DNA from: Trichaptum fuscoviolaceum | Taxonomy: Eukaryota; Basidiomycota; Agaricomycetes; Hymenochaetales; Trichaptaceae | Direction: 5' to 3' | NCBI GenBank assembly: GCA_910574455.1 | Contig: CAJSYZ010000007.1 | Coordinates: 868,001 to 932,000, forward strand | Length of the DNA: 64,000 bases | In this document: positions 1 through 10,008 of the stretch, one piece after another | Layout of the letters: every line of letters starts with the position of its first letter | Position numbering within the stretch: the first letter of the stretch is position 1 | The notes under the pieces: generated by a model | What the model was told of the DNA's origin: nothing | The model's input: the letters and a program-made list of their open reading frames with translations, nothing else | Database searches by the model: none | Translations under genes and position numbers: made by a program

Positions 1-732
1 GCAACTTGAAGTCTGAATCCACTAGTAGTCTTGTACATCCTCAGGTCAACTCTGACATTGGATTGTGTGTGTTTGGAGCTGAGTGGCTGGGCTTGGAGGA
101 TTCTGTACCAAATGGAAGGTGAGTTTACTTCCCTGTGTCAAACCATGGATTGCTAATTTCTCGTCCGAGCAGCGATATCTATGTAGTGATACATTTTGCA
201 CAAAAATGAACCTGAGGTGAGGTTACAGTGTGAAATACGTCTATACCAGTGCTGCAACCGGTGACCGGCCTCAATTCAGACATGCACTCCATAAGGACCA
301 TAACACGACTACTAATCAGTTTGCTCCTGCCTCCCTCTACGAGGCTGTTCTACCTACCTCCCTTTCTCTTCAGCATCGCTATGCTGTGTCCTAGTCTCGA
401 GGCCTGTGCTACCAGGTTCACGTTTGCCATCTTGGACCTTCGTTCATATTGACAGATTGGCGCCCATGCCTATTCTTAGCCCCTTCGTTCGCCAATACTT
501 AGTTGTAAATCCTTCGACAACATATGTCTATTTGTCGTCTATGTTTCAAGAGTATGGTAATGGTCTAGCGAGTATCTCAAGCAGGCTTTCATCGCAGGCC
601 TCCTTGTGTTTTTTTTATCTCCTGGATATACTATGAGCGTCGCGGCATCTGAACGCTTTGCGGTTAGGGCGTTCATCTCGGATGCTGTACTGTAGCGAGA
701 AGCGCTGGCACACCTGCCGACGGACACGAGGC
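1..732 (+). promoter_or_regulatory. Conserved 5' flank of MLKL-like copy 1
   Basis: No convincing gene is seen here. The stretch recurs upstream of the MLKL-like gene in the other units, for example at 9160-9920 and 52190-52905, with the same short landmarks (a 'tggattgctaatttctcgtccgagcag' type segment, given here only as its position near 146-172). Its conservation across units suggests promoter and 5' leader sequence, or simply common descent. Confidence 0.45.
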
Positions 733-738
733 TATAAA
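733..738 (+). promoter_or_regulatory. TATA box of MLKL-like copy 1
   Basis: TATAAA lies 62 bp upstream of the chosen ATG at 800 and is followed by a pyrimidine-rich run just before the start codon, a usual arrangement in fungal promoters. The same hexamer sits at the equivalent place in units 2, 4 and 5. Confidence 0.5.
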
Positions 739-799
739 CCACTGCACGCCTTGAGCGCATTGTCCTCTTGGTTTCTTCCTCCTACCATCACCATCGAAA

Positions 800-3461
800 A
801 TGTCGACAATGCCCGTCTCTCGCTCATCCCGCTTTCGTGTTCACAGTGACACCGTGTTCGGAACAGCGCACACAATCGCGCAGCTGGCAAAGGACGTAAC
901 AGACATCGCAAAGGTCCCTTTCGCTTCTGAGGCCGCCTCACTGGTGTTGTCTGTGTTGGAAATTGTAAAAGTGAGTTCCATTATATCTGAACTATTGTTC
1001 TGCGTCTTCACACCCGATCTGCAGAATGTTAAAGACAATAATGACGCCCGCGTGCGCTTAGCTAAAACGGCGGCTACCTATCTCATCGAGCTCAAGCCCA
1101 TTCTTGCAACCCAATTATCGTCGGAAGACTTGGACATGCCTCCAGAACTTAGACTCCGGCTGGAAAGATTTCAGAGGTAAGCTCTATGTATATTCATGAC
1201 CTCGTTGTTTAAAAAAGTTATTTTCTACATATAAGTGCATTGGTTGAACTGAAAAGTGAACTGGAGACCATGAAGAAGCAAAATTTCTTAAAGCGTATTC
1301 TCATAAAAGACCGGATTTCTACGATACTTCTAGACCGCAAGGATGATCTGCAAGCATCATTTAATGCGCTACAGGTGTGTGATGGTACATTAACTTTATA
1401 CGATGCGCACTGACATGGAGCCAAGATGTGGACAAATGTAAATACATATGCCTTGGTTCGAAAGGCTGCGAAAGAACCGGACGCCGATGGTGTACGTCAA
1501 CTCGATCCCGTTTGTTACCACATTTTAATGGGCTATACCTAGATTCTTCGATTCGACCAATCCCAAGTAGTACTTAAAGCCACACTTACAGTAAAGAGCG
1601 GTTTCTTTTCTATGCTTGAGCTTGGTGAACTCCGTGCCAATGGCGATCGTCAGCCAGTTCTCGTGAAGCGTTTTACGAACAAGACAGTAAGAATGATACC
1701 GATTTAGGTGGAACGTCCTAACTTGTCTCACAGGAACGCGATGACGAGGCGAAGAAGTGGCGAAAGCTGTGGTATCTCCGTTTTCTTACTTTCTGGGTTT
1801 GTTTGACATCTCTAGCAGGCACGCAAATCTCCCACAGCTGGCTGGATGTTCAAACGACCGATCAGCCACGCAGTTCATCCTTTTCCACGATACATATCTT
1901 ACATCTCAGACGGCGGAAATACGCAGCTTAGCCGCATATGTTTTGGAGTTCTCTAGAACGCATGATGTCTTTTCTTTGGCCAACACGCTGACTGATTTTG
2001 TGAGTATTTTCTTCAACTGAGCGAAACAAATGGTTGAGATTTGGATGATAAACAGATCAATGATGCTATTGTGAGTGATGTGTTGAAGTCCTCGCTCCTG
2101 CTCAATGTGCTATAGTCAGCAATAAGACATATGCAGGCAATGCTGAATTACGATGAGGATGAGACCGCTGAGCTCGCTGACGTACGCAATGCTTCTTCTT
2201 GATACGTCGATTTCGCTCAAAATGGTTTGCGAGCAGATCACGAAGTATACTGTCGGTGGTGACGGGCGAGTCGTTGTTACTCCCCCACTTCAGGTTTTAA
2301 GCAAGTCAGGTTCTGGTGTTCGAATTACTATATATAGCAGTCTGTTTCCAGTATATGTACGTGATCATATTTGCAGCATCTCTTTGTCTGACATTAAACT
2401 AACTAGGGCACGAGTGAGGCTTACCTGCGGCGCTATTTTGCGGAGCTTGACGACATGTCCACACACGCTACGCTCTCGGAGGTGCTTGATGGCGAGCAAC
2501 TCGACAAATGGGCAGTGCTGACCAGTCTTTGGAGTCAGCTTCGAATTACGCCTACCGGATATGAGAAGCCACAGCAATTCGTCATGCCTGAAACACGGCG
2601 GGCATTGACTGACTATTCCGTCGACATCGAACCAGGCGACTTTGGCGTGCTCGTTCCTGGAGAAGAACGGGAGTACGCTTTCCGACGAGTGGGCAACTCC
2701 GCGGCGAACAAATCTGCTCTGTTTGAGTATCAGTCAGAGCATTGGTTGGATGACCGCGATCAAGTTGAGTTCGAGGTAGTCTGTGAGCAGCCAATCACGT
2801 ACGTCATAGACTTTGCCTAGCTTTGCTGCTGACGTCATAGATGATGTAGGTGGAGACTCGATCGGATGACTGATGGCTGCTTTTTCACTCACCGACTCGA
2901 TCAAAGGCTGACACACGCTGTCCATCGGTCGAAGCGATCTCTGCAACTGAGTGCACCCAAAGACTGCGACGAGGATGAGCTGCTCTTCGGTGCGTTTATC
3001 TCTGTGCTGTGCTGTTGCGGGTCTGATGCCGGCTATGCCAGTCGTTTCCGTTCGGCGCTATCGTCATTATCATTATGCTCTCCGATCACAATCAATAGGA
3101 GAGAACTCGGCCGCTGATATCTACGCCAGTCTACCAATTTCGAACTCACACGAACTACTGTTCACGCACTGCGCTCCTGGCCTCTGTCCTGATTTCTGCG
3201 ATCAACCTCTCGACAGTCGGGTCAGCATAGAGAGATATGAGTGAGTCCTTAGTAATTGCACCATCCTACGACTACTCAACTCCTTTCAGTGAGTATATGC
3301 GCATCGAGTACGTCACTGTCCCGGTTGCGAAACGCACCGCAATTCTTGAAATACCTGCGGAAAAGTCTCATAGGCTCTGGGCGTCGAGATTCAAGGAATA
3401 CGAGTCAATCATTCCGCGACGGAACGAGACTGAGAAGCGCTCACCAGCGGAATGGCCTTAG
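800..3461 (+). CDS. MLKL-like helical-domain / pseudokinase protein, copy 1 (intact)
   Basis: No single published gene is recognised, but the domain layout is readable. Fourteen exons are predicted: 800-970, 1025-1176, 1236-1374, 1426-1491, 1543-1686, 1734-1771, 1819-1999, 2056-2070, 2137-2181, 2237-2356, 2407-2798, 2850-2989, 3042-3240, 3290-3461. Together they give an open frame of 657 residues. Exons 1-3 encode an amphipathic helical region (HTIAQLAKDVTDIAKVP; DNNDARVRLA; RILIKDRIST) resembling the N-terminal four-helix domain of MLKL-type proteins seen in many agaricomycetes. Exons 5-7 look like a kinase N-lobe: VLVKRF is a candidate beta-3 lysine, then HANLPQLAGCSNDRS and FILFHDTY as hinge. 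I see no HRD or DFG, so it is probably a pseudokinase. Exons 11-14 form a conserved C-terminal region of unknown role (VDIEPGDFGVLVPGEE). Family members are linked elsewhere to membrane-active cell death; that role here is inference. Confidence 0.7.
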
Positions 3462-3771
3462 CTTCGGATTCTTCTGACATTGAATGTGACTTCTTCTGCT
3501 AGATCATCGCATTCATCGGGTTGGTTTAGCTTCATCCATTTGTTCGTCTCTAGTCTAATGCAATATCCATGCATTGACGCTCAGCAAAGCTTCTTGGATC
3601 ATGTGCATAGTACCTATGTCAACTCAGAACTTGATATCTGAGCTAATGGCCGTAGCCATGTAAAATATTTTCTGGATCTACAAAGTAAAGTTATATGACG
3701 CTTACAGATATCTGTGGAGGTTAATCAGTGGGTGACAAGAAGGTGTATTATTCTTTGCGCATACTCTATTC
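3462..3771. other. Convergent intergenic stretch, unit 1
   Basis: This is the short gap between the stop codon of MLKL-like copy 1 and the start of the minus-strand hydrolase fragment. It probably holds 3' untranslated sequence. Nothing else is seen. Confidence 0.4.
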
Positions 3772-4379
3772 CAGGCCGCATTTGCAAACTCGCCAACATG
3801 CTTCATCACTTCCTCCGAATTTTCGAGGAATGGTGCGTGGTTAGAACCGTCCATCAGAGCAATTTCATATTTGTGGAAACCTTCTGTGCCTCCGAGACCA
3901 CTGCTTGCGTATCCACGAGTGCGTCCTGGGTTGACAGCGCAACAAGTACCGGAAATCCTTCCTGACCAAGAGCATTTAGTGCACTGCTATCAGCAACGCC
4001 AATACGACGATGGTCTATCTGATTTGCAGTGTATCCAAGCCAAGTACTTTGAACGTCCCAGCGGCGCAATCGCCTCGCTTTCAAGTCAGCCTCTCATGCA
4101 GCGTCGATTGAAGGTCGAATATCCCGTCTGAGAAACTTAGAGCAGCCGCGTGTACCTCTTAAAGAGGACCGCGCATTGCTTCTTGCGTGAGGAGAGTGCA
4201 CTCGTTAGCGAGAATGAGTCCGAGGAGATAGACGATCCCGGAGAGTGAGTTCGGAGGAAGATGAGCAGTTAAATCAGCGATCCTGGGAATAGTATGGAAA
4301 TATATGAGCCTCAGAGACTGTAATAGATGACGAGAACTTACCTCCCAGGCTCCTGTATAATGAATGCGTAAGCTTATGA
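3772..4379 (-). pseudogene. Alpha/beta hydrolase C-terminal fragment, unit 1
   Basis: The minus strand encodes the C-terminal part of an alpha/beta-hydrolase-fold protein. A segment around 4160-4280 reads DLTAHLPPNSLSGIVYLLG, and 3870-4090 reads RRWDVQSTWLGYTANQI followed by GFPVLVALSTQDALVDTQAV. In the family the aspartate of STQDALVD and the later histidine (NHAP...ENPEEV) would be the acid and base of the triad. The nucleophile-elbow half is absent. An intron with donor GTAAGT and acceptor CCCAG lies at about 4270-4342. The frame breaks before the histidine segment (reads ...MKLL then stop), so this copy is a pseudogene. Confidence 0.65.
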
Positions 4380-4499
4380 TATGTTTGAACTCTGGTCTGC
4401 GTTCTCTTGGGAAACTAATGTATTGTTCTATTATGAATACTACTGTCTCAATGGACGGTGGAAAAGTGAAAGAGCATATAAGCGAGAAACTGAAGTACG

Positions 4500-5312
4500 A
4501 GAATCGTCGATACGACCACTCATCTAGAAGGTTTTCCACCTTCGCCTTTCCGGATTCGACCCATGTCTTCTCTATGAGCCTTTCCTTGTAGCCAAAATAT
4601 ATCTGGTACATTAACTTGATGGTACTCTCACTGACACCGCCACTTGACTGATCTCCTTCCCGAGAAGGTGGCATGTAAAGTAGATTGCGCCCCCAGCAAC
4701 CGAAACGGGGGCTACGACCGTCACCAGCAAGTCTGATCACATCACCAGAGATGGCCTGGAAATGGTGGGGTAGATCCAAATGGTTGCAGAAGCGGACCAA
4801 CAGGTCCTCGGCGCCTAGGGCTCGCGACGGGCAGGCAGCTGGGTTTCTATCATGCGCTCGCGGCGAAAGGATGAAGGCCTGCTCGAGTGCCTTGTAGCAC
4901 TGTCCAAGTGTCGTCTTTGAGACGCGGGTCGGCTTGCTAATCTCGCCGAATGTCCGGGGAACATGCGCCTAACGACACGCGACGAAAATGCAGGCCCCGA
5001 TGATTGATTGCATCGAGGTTCTTTCTCCTCAGCAGGTTCTCTTCGTATGCACGCTTGTACAGCTGCTTTGCAATGTCGCTGATCGTCTTCGGGAGCGAAA
5101 TGCCGATCACACCAGCTCGAGATTTCGCCAAAGGCCTGCATGAGGTTTCGCTCCGACTGCGACGCCTTTCCACGGGCAGCGGCATGCTGTAGCTTGCGGG
5201 CTTCGTTCGACCCACCATCGCGGAAGCCGATGACCGTGTCGAGCTGCTCCATTCCATCCCAGAGAGAATCACTAGCACGGATCGTCTCCTTCGTCATTTG
5301 CGAAGATCTCAT
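4500..5312 (-). pseudogene. TFIIB (general transcription factor) fragment, unit 1
   Basis: The minus strand carries most of the TFIIB core. It starts at a segment reading FANDEGDD, just after where the zinc ribbon would end, continues with the linker (LMQAFGEISSWCD), and then both cyclin-like repeats. Repeat 1 has AKQLYKRAYEENLLRRKNLD; repeat 2 has LLVRFCNHLDLPHHFQ and SESTIKLMYQIYFGYKERL. The N-terminal zinc ribbon is missing. A frameshift follows SSWCDR, and an inserted base turns GRSPVSVAGG into GRSPRFGCWG, with a compensating loss downstream. TFIIB recruits RNA polymerase II to TBP-bound promoters, but this copy cannot make an intact protein. Confidence 0.8.
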
Positions 5313-5425
5313 GGAGGCTGAGTCTCAGAGAAATGGCCAACTATATTTGACTTACACGCCATTCACTCTTATGAAGAAACATCATTAATATGTTGACTGT
5401 ATGTCAATACCACCGCCAGACTCAC

Positions 5426-5969
5426 CTTCGCCATAAAGTTGGCAATCCTCTTATCTGCGAAAATACCTGCATCCACGATGATTATGTGCAGTAAGTTACC
5501 GCATGAACTCAAGACATCGATAAATTGCATCGTGATATAAGTGTCTTGTGCAAGATTAAGACACGGCTGAAAAGACTTACGCGGTTGTCAACAGTTTGAC
5601 ATGGTTCTCTTGCTTCAGATACGCGTTAAAGCGGCTTTCCAGCCACAATGCGATCAAGTCCTTATTCTCTACACGTCTTATCCGAGCGAAGAAGGTTGGA
5701 TGAGATGCACCTATTCTCATTGTTGATGATGACTCCGAGCCCAGGCGTACCCACGACCGTAAGACGGAGAAGGACACCATTCCTCTCGACAGAGCCGACG
5801 GGAATGAAAAGACAAGACACGCGCACGATAATTAGCGAAAAGAGAATCACGTACGGCACTGATGTTTACAATCACAATTTATCGGACTCATGGGGCAGAG
5901 CTTCCTTTGAAGGTCAGGGACGTGATGAAGAGATGTTGACTAGCGTTGACTTTCCCATTCCAGATTCGC
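5426..5969 (-). pseudogene. Septin GTPase fragment, unit 1
   Basis: The minus strand shows septin landmarks in order. The P-loop GESGMGKSTLVN follows a splice acceptor at about 5970. Then come RNGVLLRLTVVGTPGLG (the G3 DTPG with Asp changed to Gly) and INNEN. A segment reading RFNAYLKQENHVK matches the septin region before the guanine-specificity motif, and a last exon near 5426-5490 reads ADKRIANFMAKV before a GTGAGT donor. The rest of the septin C-terminus is missing. Two bases are lost right after the P-loop (LVN then ISS instead of TLF), so the frame is broken. Septins are filament-forming GTPases; this copy is non-functional. Confidence 0.75.
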
Positions 5970-6654
5970 CTGAGAGAAAGTAAACGCTGGCGCAAAATAT
6001 TACAGGTACAAGGACCAGTTTCCGGAATGCATACTTACTACAGAATAAAGGATCGGCAGATAAAGTAAAGGAGAATAGCTTTTTCGGAGAGTTATGCGAG
6101 GAAGTGTCAAGTTGGGAAGGGGAAGGCCAGAGTCCAATGGCGGTACACGTAGGTGCCCTTTTCGAGATAAGAGACCATGGATCATTCCACTCGCAATTCC
6201 TGGTAACGACTCGCTTATCAACGTCAGAAATCCTTGAGAAATACATATGATGTATAAGGAGGAATTGACACACTGTCCCAACATCAGTTCTTGACTTGAG
6301 TTGGTTTGAAACGAATACTCACCTGTGACCGCCAGGCTCAACATACATTACTTCGTCATGTAGAGCCATCCCAACCCCGTAGCTCCCATAAGCACGCCAC
6401 TCCGCTCCTTTCAAAGGACCTACGAGCCATCCTATTCAGCCTCCTTGTTGCTATTGCTGTCCCTTCAGCCTCTCTCACGTCGACAGACCAGTCCCGGTTG
6501 GAGCACCCGCAAAAGCTTAGTGATATTGTCAGTCGAGCAAAGTACTATCCAGAAGCATTCCAGCTGTCCATGAAAGATTGCACTTGAAGAGAAGTCAAGC
6601 GGTAGCAGGGGTGAGGAGAACAAAACTCACCAGTCGCAAGAATATGTAACTCGG
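5970..6654 (-). other. Conserved region upstream of septin fragment, unit 1
   Basis: There is no clear gene. A splice-donor-like GTGAGT near 6320 follows a short open stretch on the minus strand reading MLSLAVTG or, in another frame, YVESGGHR. The same layout recurs in the other units, so it may be the leading exon and intron of the chimeric minus-strand transcript. Confidence 0.3.
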
Positions 6655-7137
6655 TTCCTGCCGAGTCTGTTTGTTTGTTTGTTTGTTTGTTTGTTCCATT
6701 ATCCTCACTGCAGGCCATTTAGGCCTATGGCGGAGTCTAACCTCTACAAACAATTTTATAGAAGTTAATTTGTAATCCCATGTGCCCCTCTCCACCTGAC
6801 CCGCCAGAAACGACATGCATGCCACCGACACCCCCACAAATGCTGCCAAACCCTAATCCAGTAACCTTTCCTTTTTTTCCCTCCTTCTAATTCGGGTTAT
6901 TGTGATTATTGCCGGATGTGGTAAGAGCGTGAGAGTGTGGTTGGTTTAAGATGGTTAATGACACATGGTCATAGTGGTTGAAGTCTTGGAGTGTCTAAAA
7001 ATGGGGCTCCAAGGGTTTGGGACCAAGGGTGCGGCTCGAACGAGCAAGCCTCGCACAAAATATGAATTAACTATTTGCACTCCCCTCAGGGTGCAATGGT
7101 ACCACTAGGCCACTGCGGCCCGCTTCCTGCCGAGTCT
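6655..7137 (-). mobile_element. tRNA-derived SINE with target-site duplication
   Basis: A short retroposon inserted on the minus strand. The body is 6669-7123 (about 455 bp), flanked by direct repeats TTCCTGCCGAGTCT at 6655-6668 and 7124-7137. Its 5' head (at the 7123 end) carries an RNA polymerase III A box, TGGCCTAGTGG (7102-7112 on the other strand), and a degenerate B box around 7033-7041 (GTTCGAGCC). Its 3' end is a (CAAA)n tail, visible as repeated TTTG at 6669-6694. Units 3-5 show the empty site. SINEs do not encode protein and rely on a LINE partner; none is seen here. Confidence 0.75.
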
Positions 7138-7673
7138 CAGCTACACAGCAAAGTCAAAACGTGTATGGAAGACAGCCGGGTGACAGGCCTTGACCAGGCC
7201 CGGGTCACCAGCTGGGTTCCACCCGTCCACCGGGCCCTTTCCAGAACGGAAATCAAATGGGTTCAGGCTGTTTCCAGGTCCAGTGTGGGCCCAGCTGGAA
7301 GAGCCTCATGGATTCTGGCCGTATGTAATTTTATATAAATGCGCTGTAATTCGATTATTTAAATCAAATATAATTATTCTTTTTGCATTGTTTTTTTTGC
7401 ATTCGGCACAATAGTAGGAATGTAGGCATAAAACATCATATATTGCAATAAATATTCATCGTATGTACACATAAAGGTGAGTTTAGAATGTTGAAACCTT
7501 TAAACAATGGCCTTCGCCGCAGGGAAGAGGTGGTATGCGGAGACAAGCGCAGCACGAGCAGTGTCATACATTGGCGTTGGTGAAGGTACAGCATCCTCAG
7601 GGTTGCACCAGCCCACAAACTCTTTGCCATTTGCGCCCATGCCTTTGTCATCCTTGCCAGTCCTCAACGCAAA

Positions 7674-8180
7674 TCAGAATTGAACCAGAATCAAGCCAAG
7701 ACCAGCATGAGCACCAAGTTTTGCCGCAATGTAGAACACAGGAGATAAGCAAGGAGAAAGCCCATGAATTACAAGGAAATAGAGACAAGCATGTTCAAAG
7801 CAAATGAGAAGACCGTGCCTGTTGCGAGACCATCGATCGGGAGCTCGCCTAAAAGCATCATTCCCGGCGATAACGACGAAGGCGCATGTACTGTAGTCTC
7901 CCGGTACGGCGGGACAGCATCCGCTTGAGCAGCGGCAAACGATGGTGGCGCATCCTTCCGCGTCTCCTCTGGCATAACATGGACGCCATCCTCTATTGAA
8001 TATGCAAATAGTATAATCACCGAAAGACTTCAATAAAAAGTAATCTGTTAATGAAGCAAAATAGGCGCACCTTCCACCATAAGCCTGCGGAAGCTTGTTT
8101 TCTCCGTGACATTCGCAAGGACACCATCATTCCCAATCTCACCGCCAACAACCCGCCTTCGGTCCTCGCTCCTTCTCCAA
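7674..8180 (-). pseudogene. Bsd2/Ndfip-like membrane protein fragment
   Basis: The minus strand reads as part of a fungal Bsd2/Ndfip (DUF2370) protein, an endomembrane adaptor for Rsp5/Nedd4 ubiquitin ligases. GGEIGNDGVLANVTEKTS at 8090-8150 is followed, after a probable intron, by HVMPEETRKDAPPSF, then ADAVPPYRETTVHAP with a PPxY motif, and LATGTVFSFALNMLVS at the start of the membrane region. A frameshift separates this from YIAAKLGAHAGLGLILVQF, which continues the membrane domain in another frame. N- and C-termini are missing. It lies wholly inside the TIR element at 7141-8941. Confidence 0.65.
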
Positions 8181-8349
8181 ATTAAGCGATCTGCAACACG
8201 GCCAGGAAGGACAACTTGAAGGCGTACCCACTCGAAGCCCGAGCCATGCACCCTTGCGCCACTGATCGAACTCGTTCTTGCGCTCCCGCACGCTGTCGTC
8301 TGCTGTTCATTATCTAGACAGAAAGGCTCCCTCGAAAGATGTTGAAGTA

Positions 8350-8446
8350 TTCGGGTGGCACGAATAAGGCCTCGTCCGAGAGGGCTTTGTTATAGTGGGT
8401 CCGCTAGGCATTGAGCAAGAAGTCGGGTGGCACAAATAAGGCCTCA
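8350..8446. repeat. Pair of short direct repeats
   Basis: A segment of about 23 bp reading tcgggtggcac then a/g then aataaggcctc occurs at about 8350-8373 and again at 8424-8446, inside the TIR element. It looks like a local duplication; no function is evident. Confidence 0.5.
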
Positions 8447-9922
8447 ACAGACACAGGAGTTGCACAAGACTGGCGGTCTTCAATTGTGCGTCGCCACTGT
8501 TTTGAGGCTTGAAGTCGACCTTGTTGTGGTCGATGATGAAGAGACACGACGCGACTTGATGGTGTTGAGACAAGAACTTGAAGAAAAATTTGCAACGATC
8601 ACGATGTACCTATTGAGGGCAGGTCAGGAAAGACTTAGAGAAGTTTCATTTTCTGGAGCTGAAGCGGTGGGCCGTGTCAAGATGGAGGTTATGGCTGGAT
8701 TGCAGCTGGTATTGATCTGGAATCCAGCTTGCTGACCGCCGGAATCCAGCTTACTGACCACCGGTGGGAATAGCGCTGGGAGACGCCCGGGAAACGGCCG
8801 GCGCTCCGTGTAGATTTCAGCACTTATCGTCAGGCCTGGGAATGGGCTGGGGAACGGCTGGGGAACGGCTGGACTTCCATCCCATTCCTACACCGGAGAC
8901 ATCCGACTGGGGGCTATACTTTACATGACTTTGCTGTGTAGTATTTGCTTCCGTCAACCTTAGAGCCTGAGTTCGTTTCGTTCCTCCGTTTTTGCAAATG
9001 CCACCAATATTTCAGACTTGCGACTTTTCGTGACAGAAACTCGTTGGAAGAGACTCCGACGGATCATCCCCAAGTCAAGCAATGACATGTCGTTGAACTT
9101 CCGGATCTAAACCAGTTCACCAATCCTCGAAGACTAATCTGCAACGATGGCATTCAAGGAGTCTTGCACCGCAGGCCTGAATCTACTAGTCTTCTACATC
9201 CCAAAGTCATCTCTGACATTGGACTGTGTGTGTTTGGAGTTGACAGGCTGGACTTGGAGGATTCTGTACCAATTGGAAGGTGAGTAAATGTCTTTACTTC
9301 CCTAAATTTGACCATGGATTGCTAATTTCTCGTCCAAGCAGGGATATCTAATGATACATTTTGCACCCAGCAGGGATATCTAATGATACATTTTGCACAA
9401 AACTGAAGCTGAGGTGAAGTTACAGTGTTAAATACGTCTATACCAGAGCTCCAACCGGTGACCGGCCTCACATTGGGCATGCACTCCATAAATCGAAGAT
9501 CAGTTTGCTCCTGCCTCCTTCTACGAGGCTGTTCCTCCCTTTCTCTTCAGTATCGCTATGCTATGTCCCAGTCTCGAGACCTGTGCTATGTACAAGGTTC
9601 ACGTCTGCCATCTTGGACCTTCGTTCAAAACTTCAAATTGACAGATTGACGCTCGTGCCTATTCTTAGCCCCTTCATTCTTGAATAGCTTAATACTGGTA
9701 AATCCTTCGACAACATATGTCTTTTTGTCGTCTATGTTTCAAGAATATGGCTTTGTCTAACCAGTATGTCGAGCAGGCTTTCATCACAGGCCTCCTAGTG
9801 TTTTCTTTCTCCTGGATATTCCTTGAGCATCGTGGCATCTGCACGCTGTGCGGTTAGGGCGTTCATCTCGGATGCTGTACTGTACCGAGAAGCGCTGTCC
9901 CACCTGCCGACGGACACGAGGC

Positions 9923-9928
9923 TATAAA
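9923..9928 (+). promoter_or_regulatory. TATA box of MLKL-like copy 2
   Basis: TATAAA at the position equivalent to the unit 1 box, 81 bp before the chosen ATG at 10009. The spacing is larger than in unit 1 because this copy's leader has extra bases before the start codon. Confidence 0.5.
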
Positions 9929-10008
9929 CCACTGCACGCCTTGAGCGCATTGTCCTCTTGGTTTCTTCCTCCTACCATCACCATCGAAATCCATCGGCAA
10001 CGGCGAAA

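Larger units (their letters stand above)
7141..8941. mobile_element. 1.8 kb TIR element with captured gene fragment
   Basis: Perfect 16 bp terminal inverted repeats, CTACACAGCAAAGTCA (7141-7156) and its complement (8926-8941), enclose 1.8 kb absent from the other units. The inner ends are GC-rich and partly repetitive (for example two GGAATCCAGCTT blocks near 8725-8750). A TA lies at each flank just inside the CTA/TAG ends, suggesting a TA-type target site, but the exact termini are uncertain. There is no transposase; instead it carries a Bsd2/Ndfip-like fragment, so it is non-autonomous. Confidence 0.7.
1..9146. repeat. Tandem array unit 1
   Basis: First of five homologous units. It holds the MLKL-like gene (plus), then hydrolase, TFIIB and septin fragments (minus). 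It is longer than its sisters because it carries a SINE and a 1.8 kb TIR element near its 3' end. The unit boundary is set where the motif reading about 'gatggc..gcaggcctgaatc' recurs near 9147. Boundaries are approximate because they were read by eye. Confidence 0.8.

Noticed and set aside
3001..3041. Lost splice acceptor at exon 13 of copies 1 and 2 (ttgcgg instead of ttgcag)
   Set aside because: A 31 bp intron would be too short anyway. A conserved acceptor further on (tatgccag) gives a 52 bp intron of normal size and keeps the frame in all copies.
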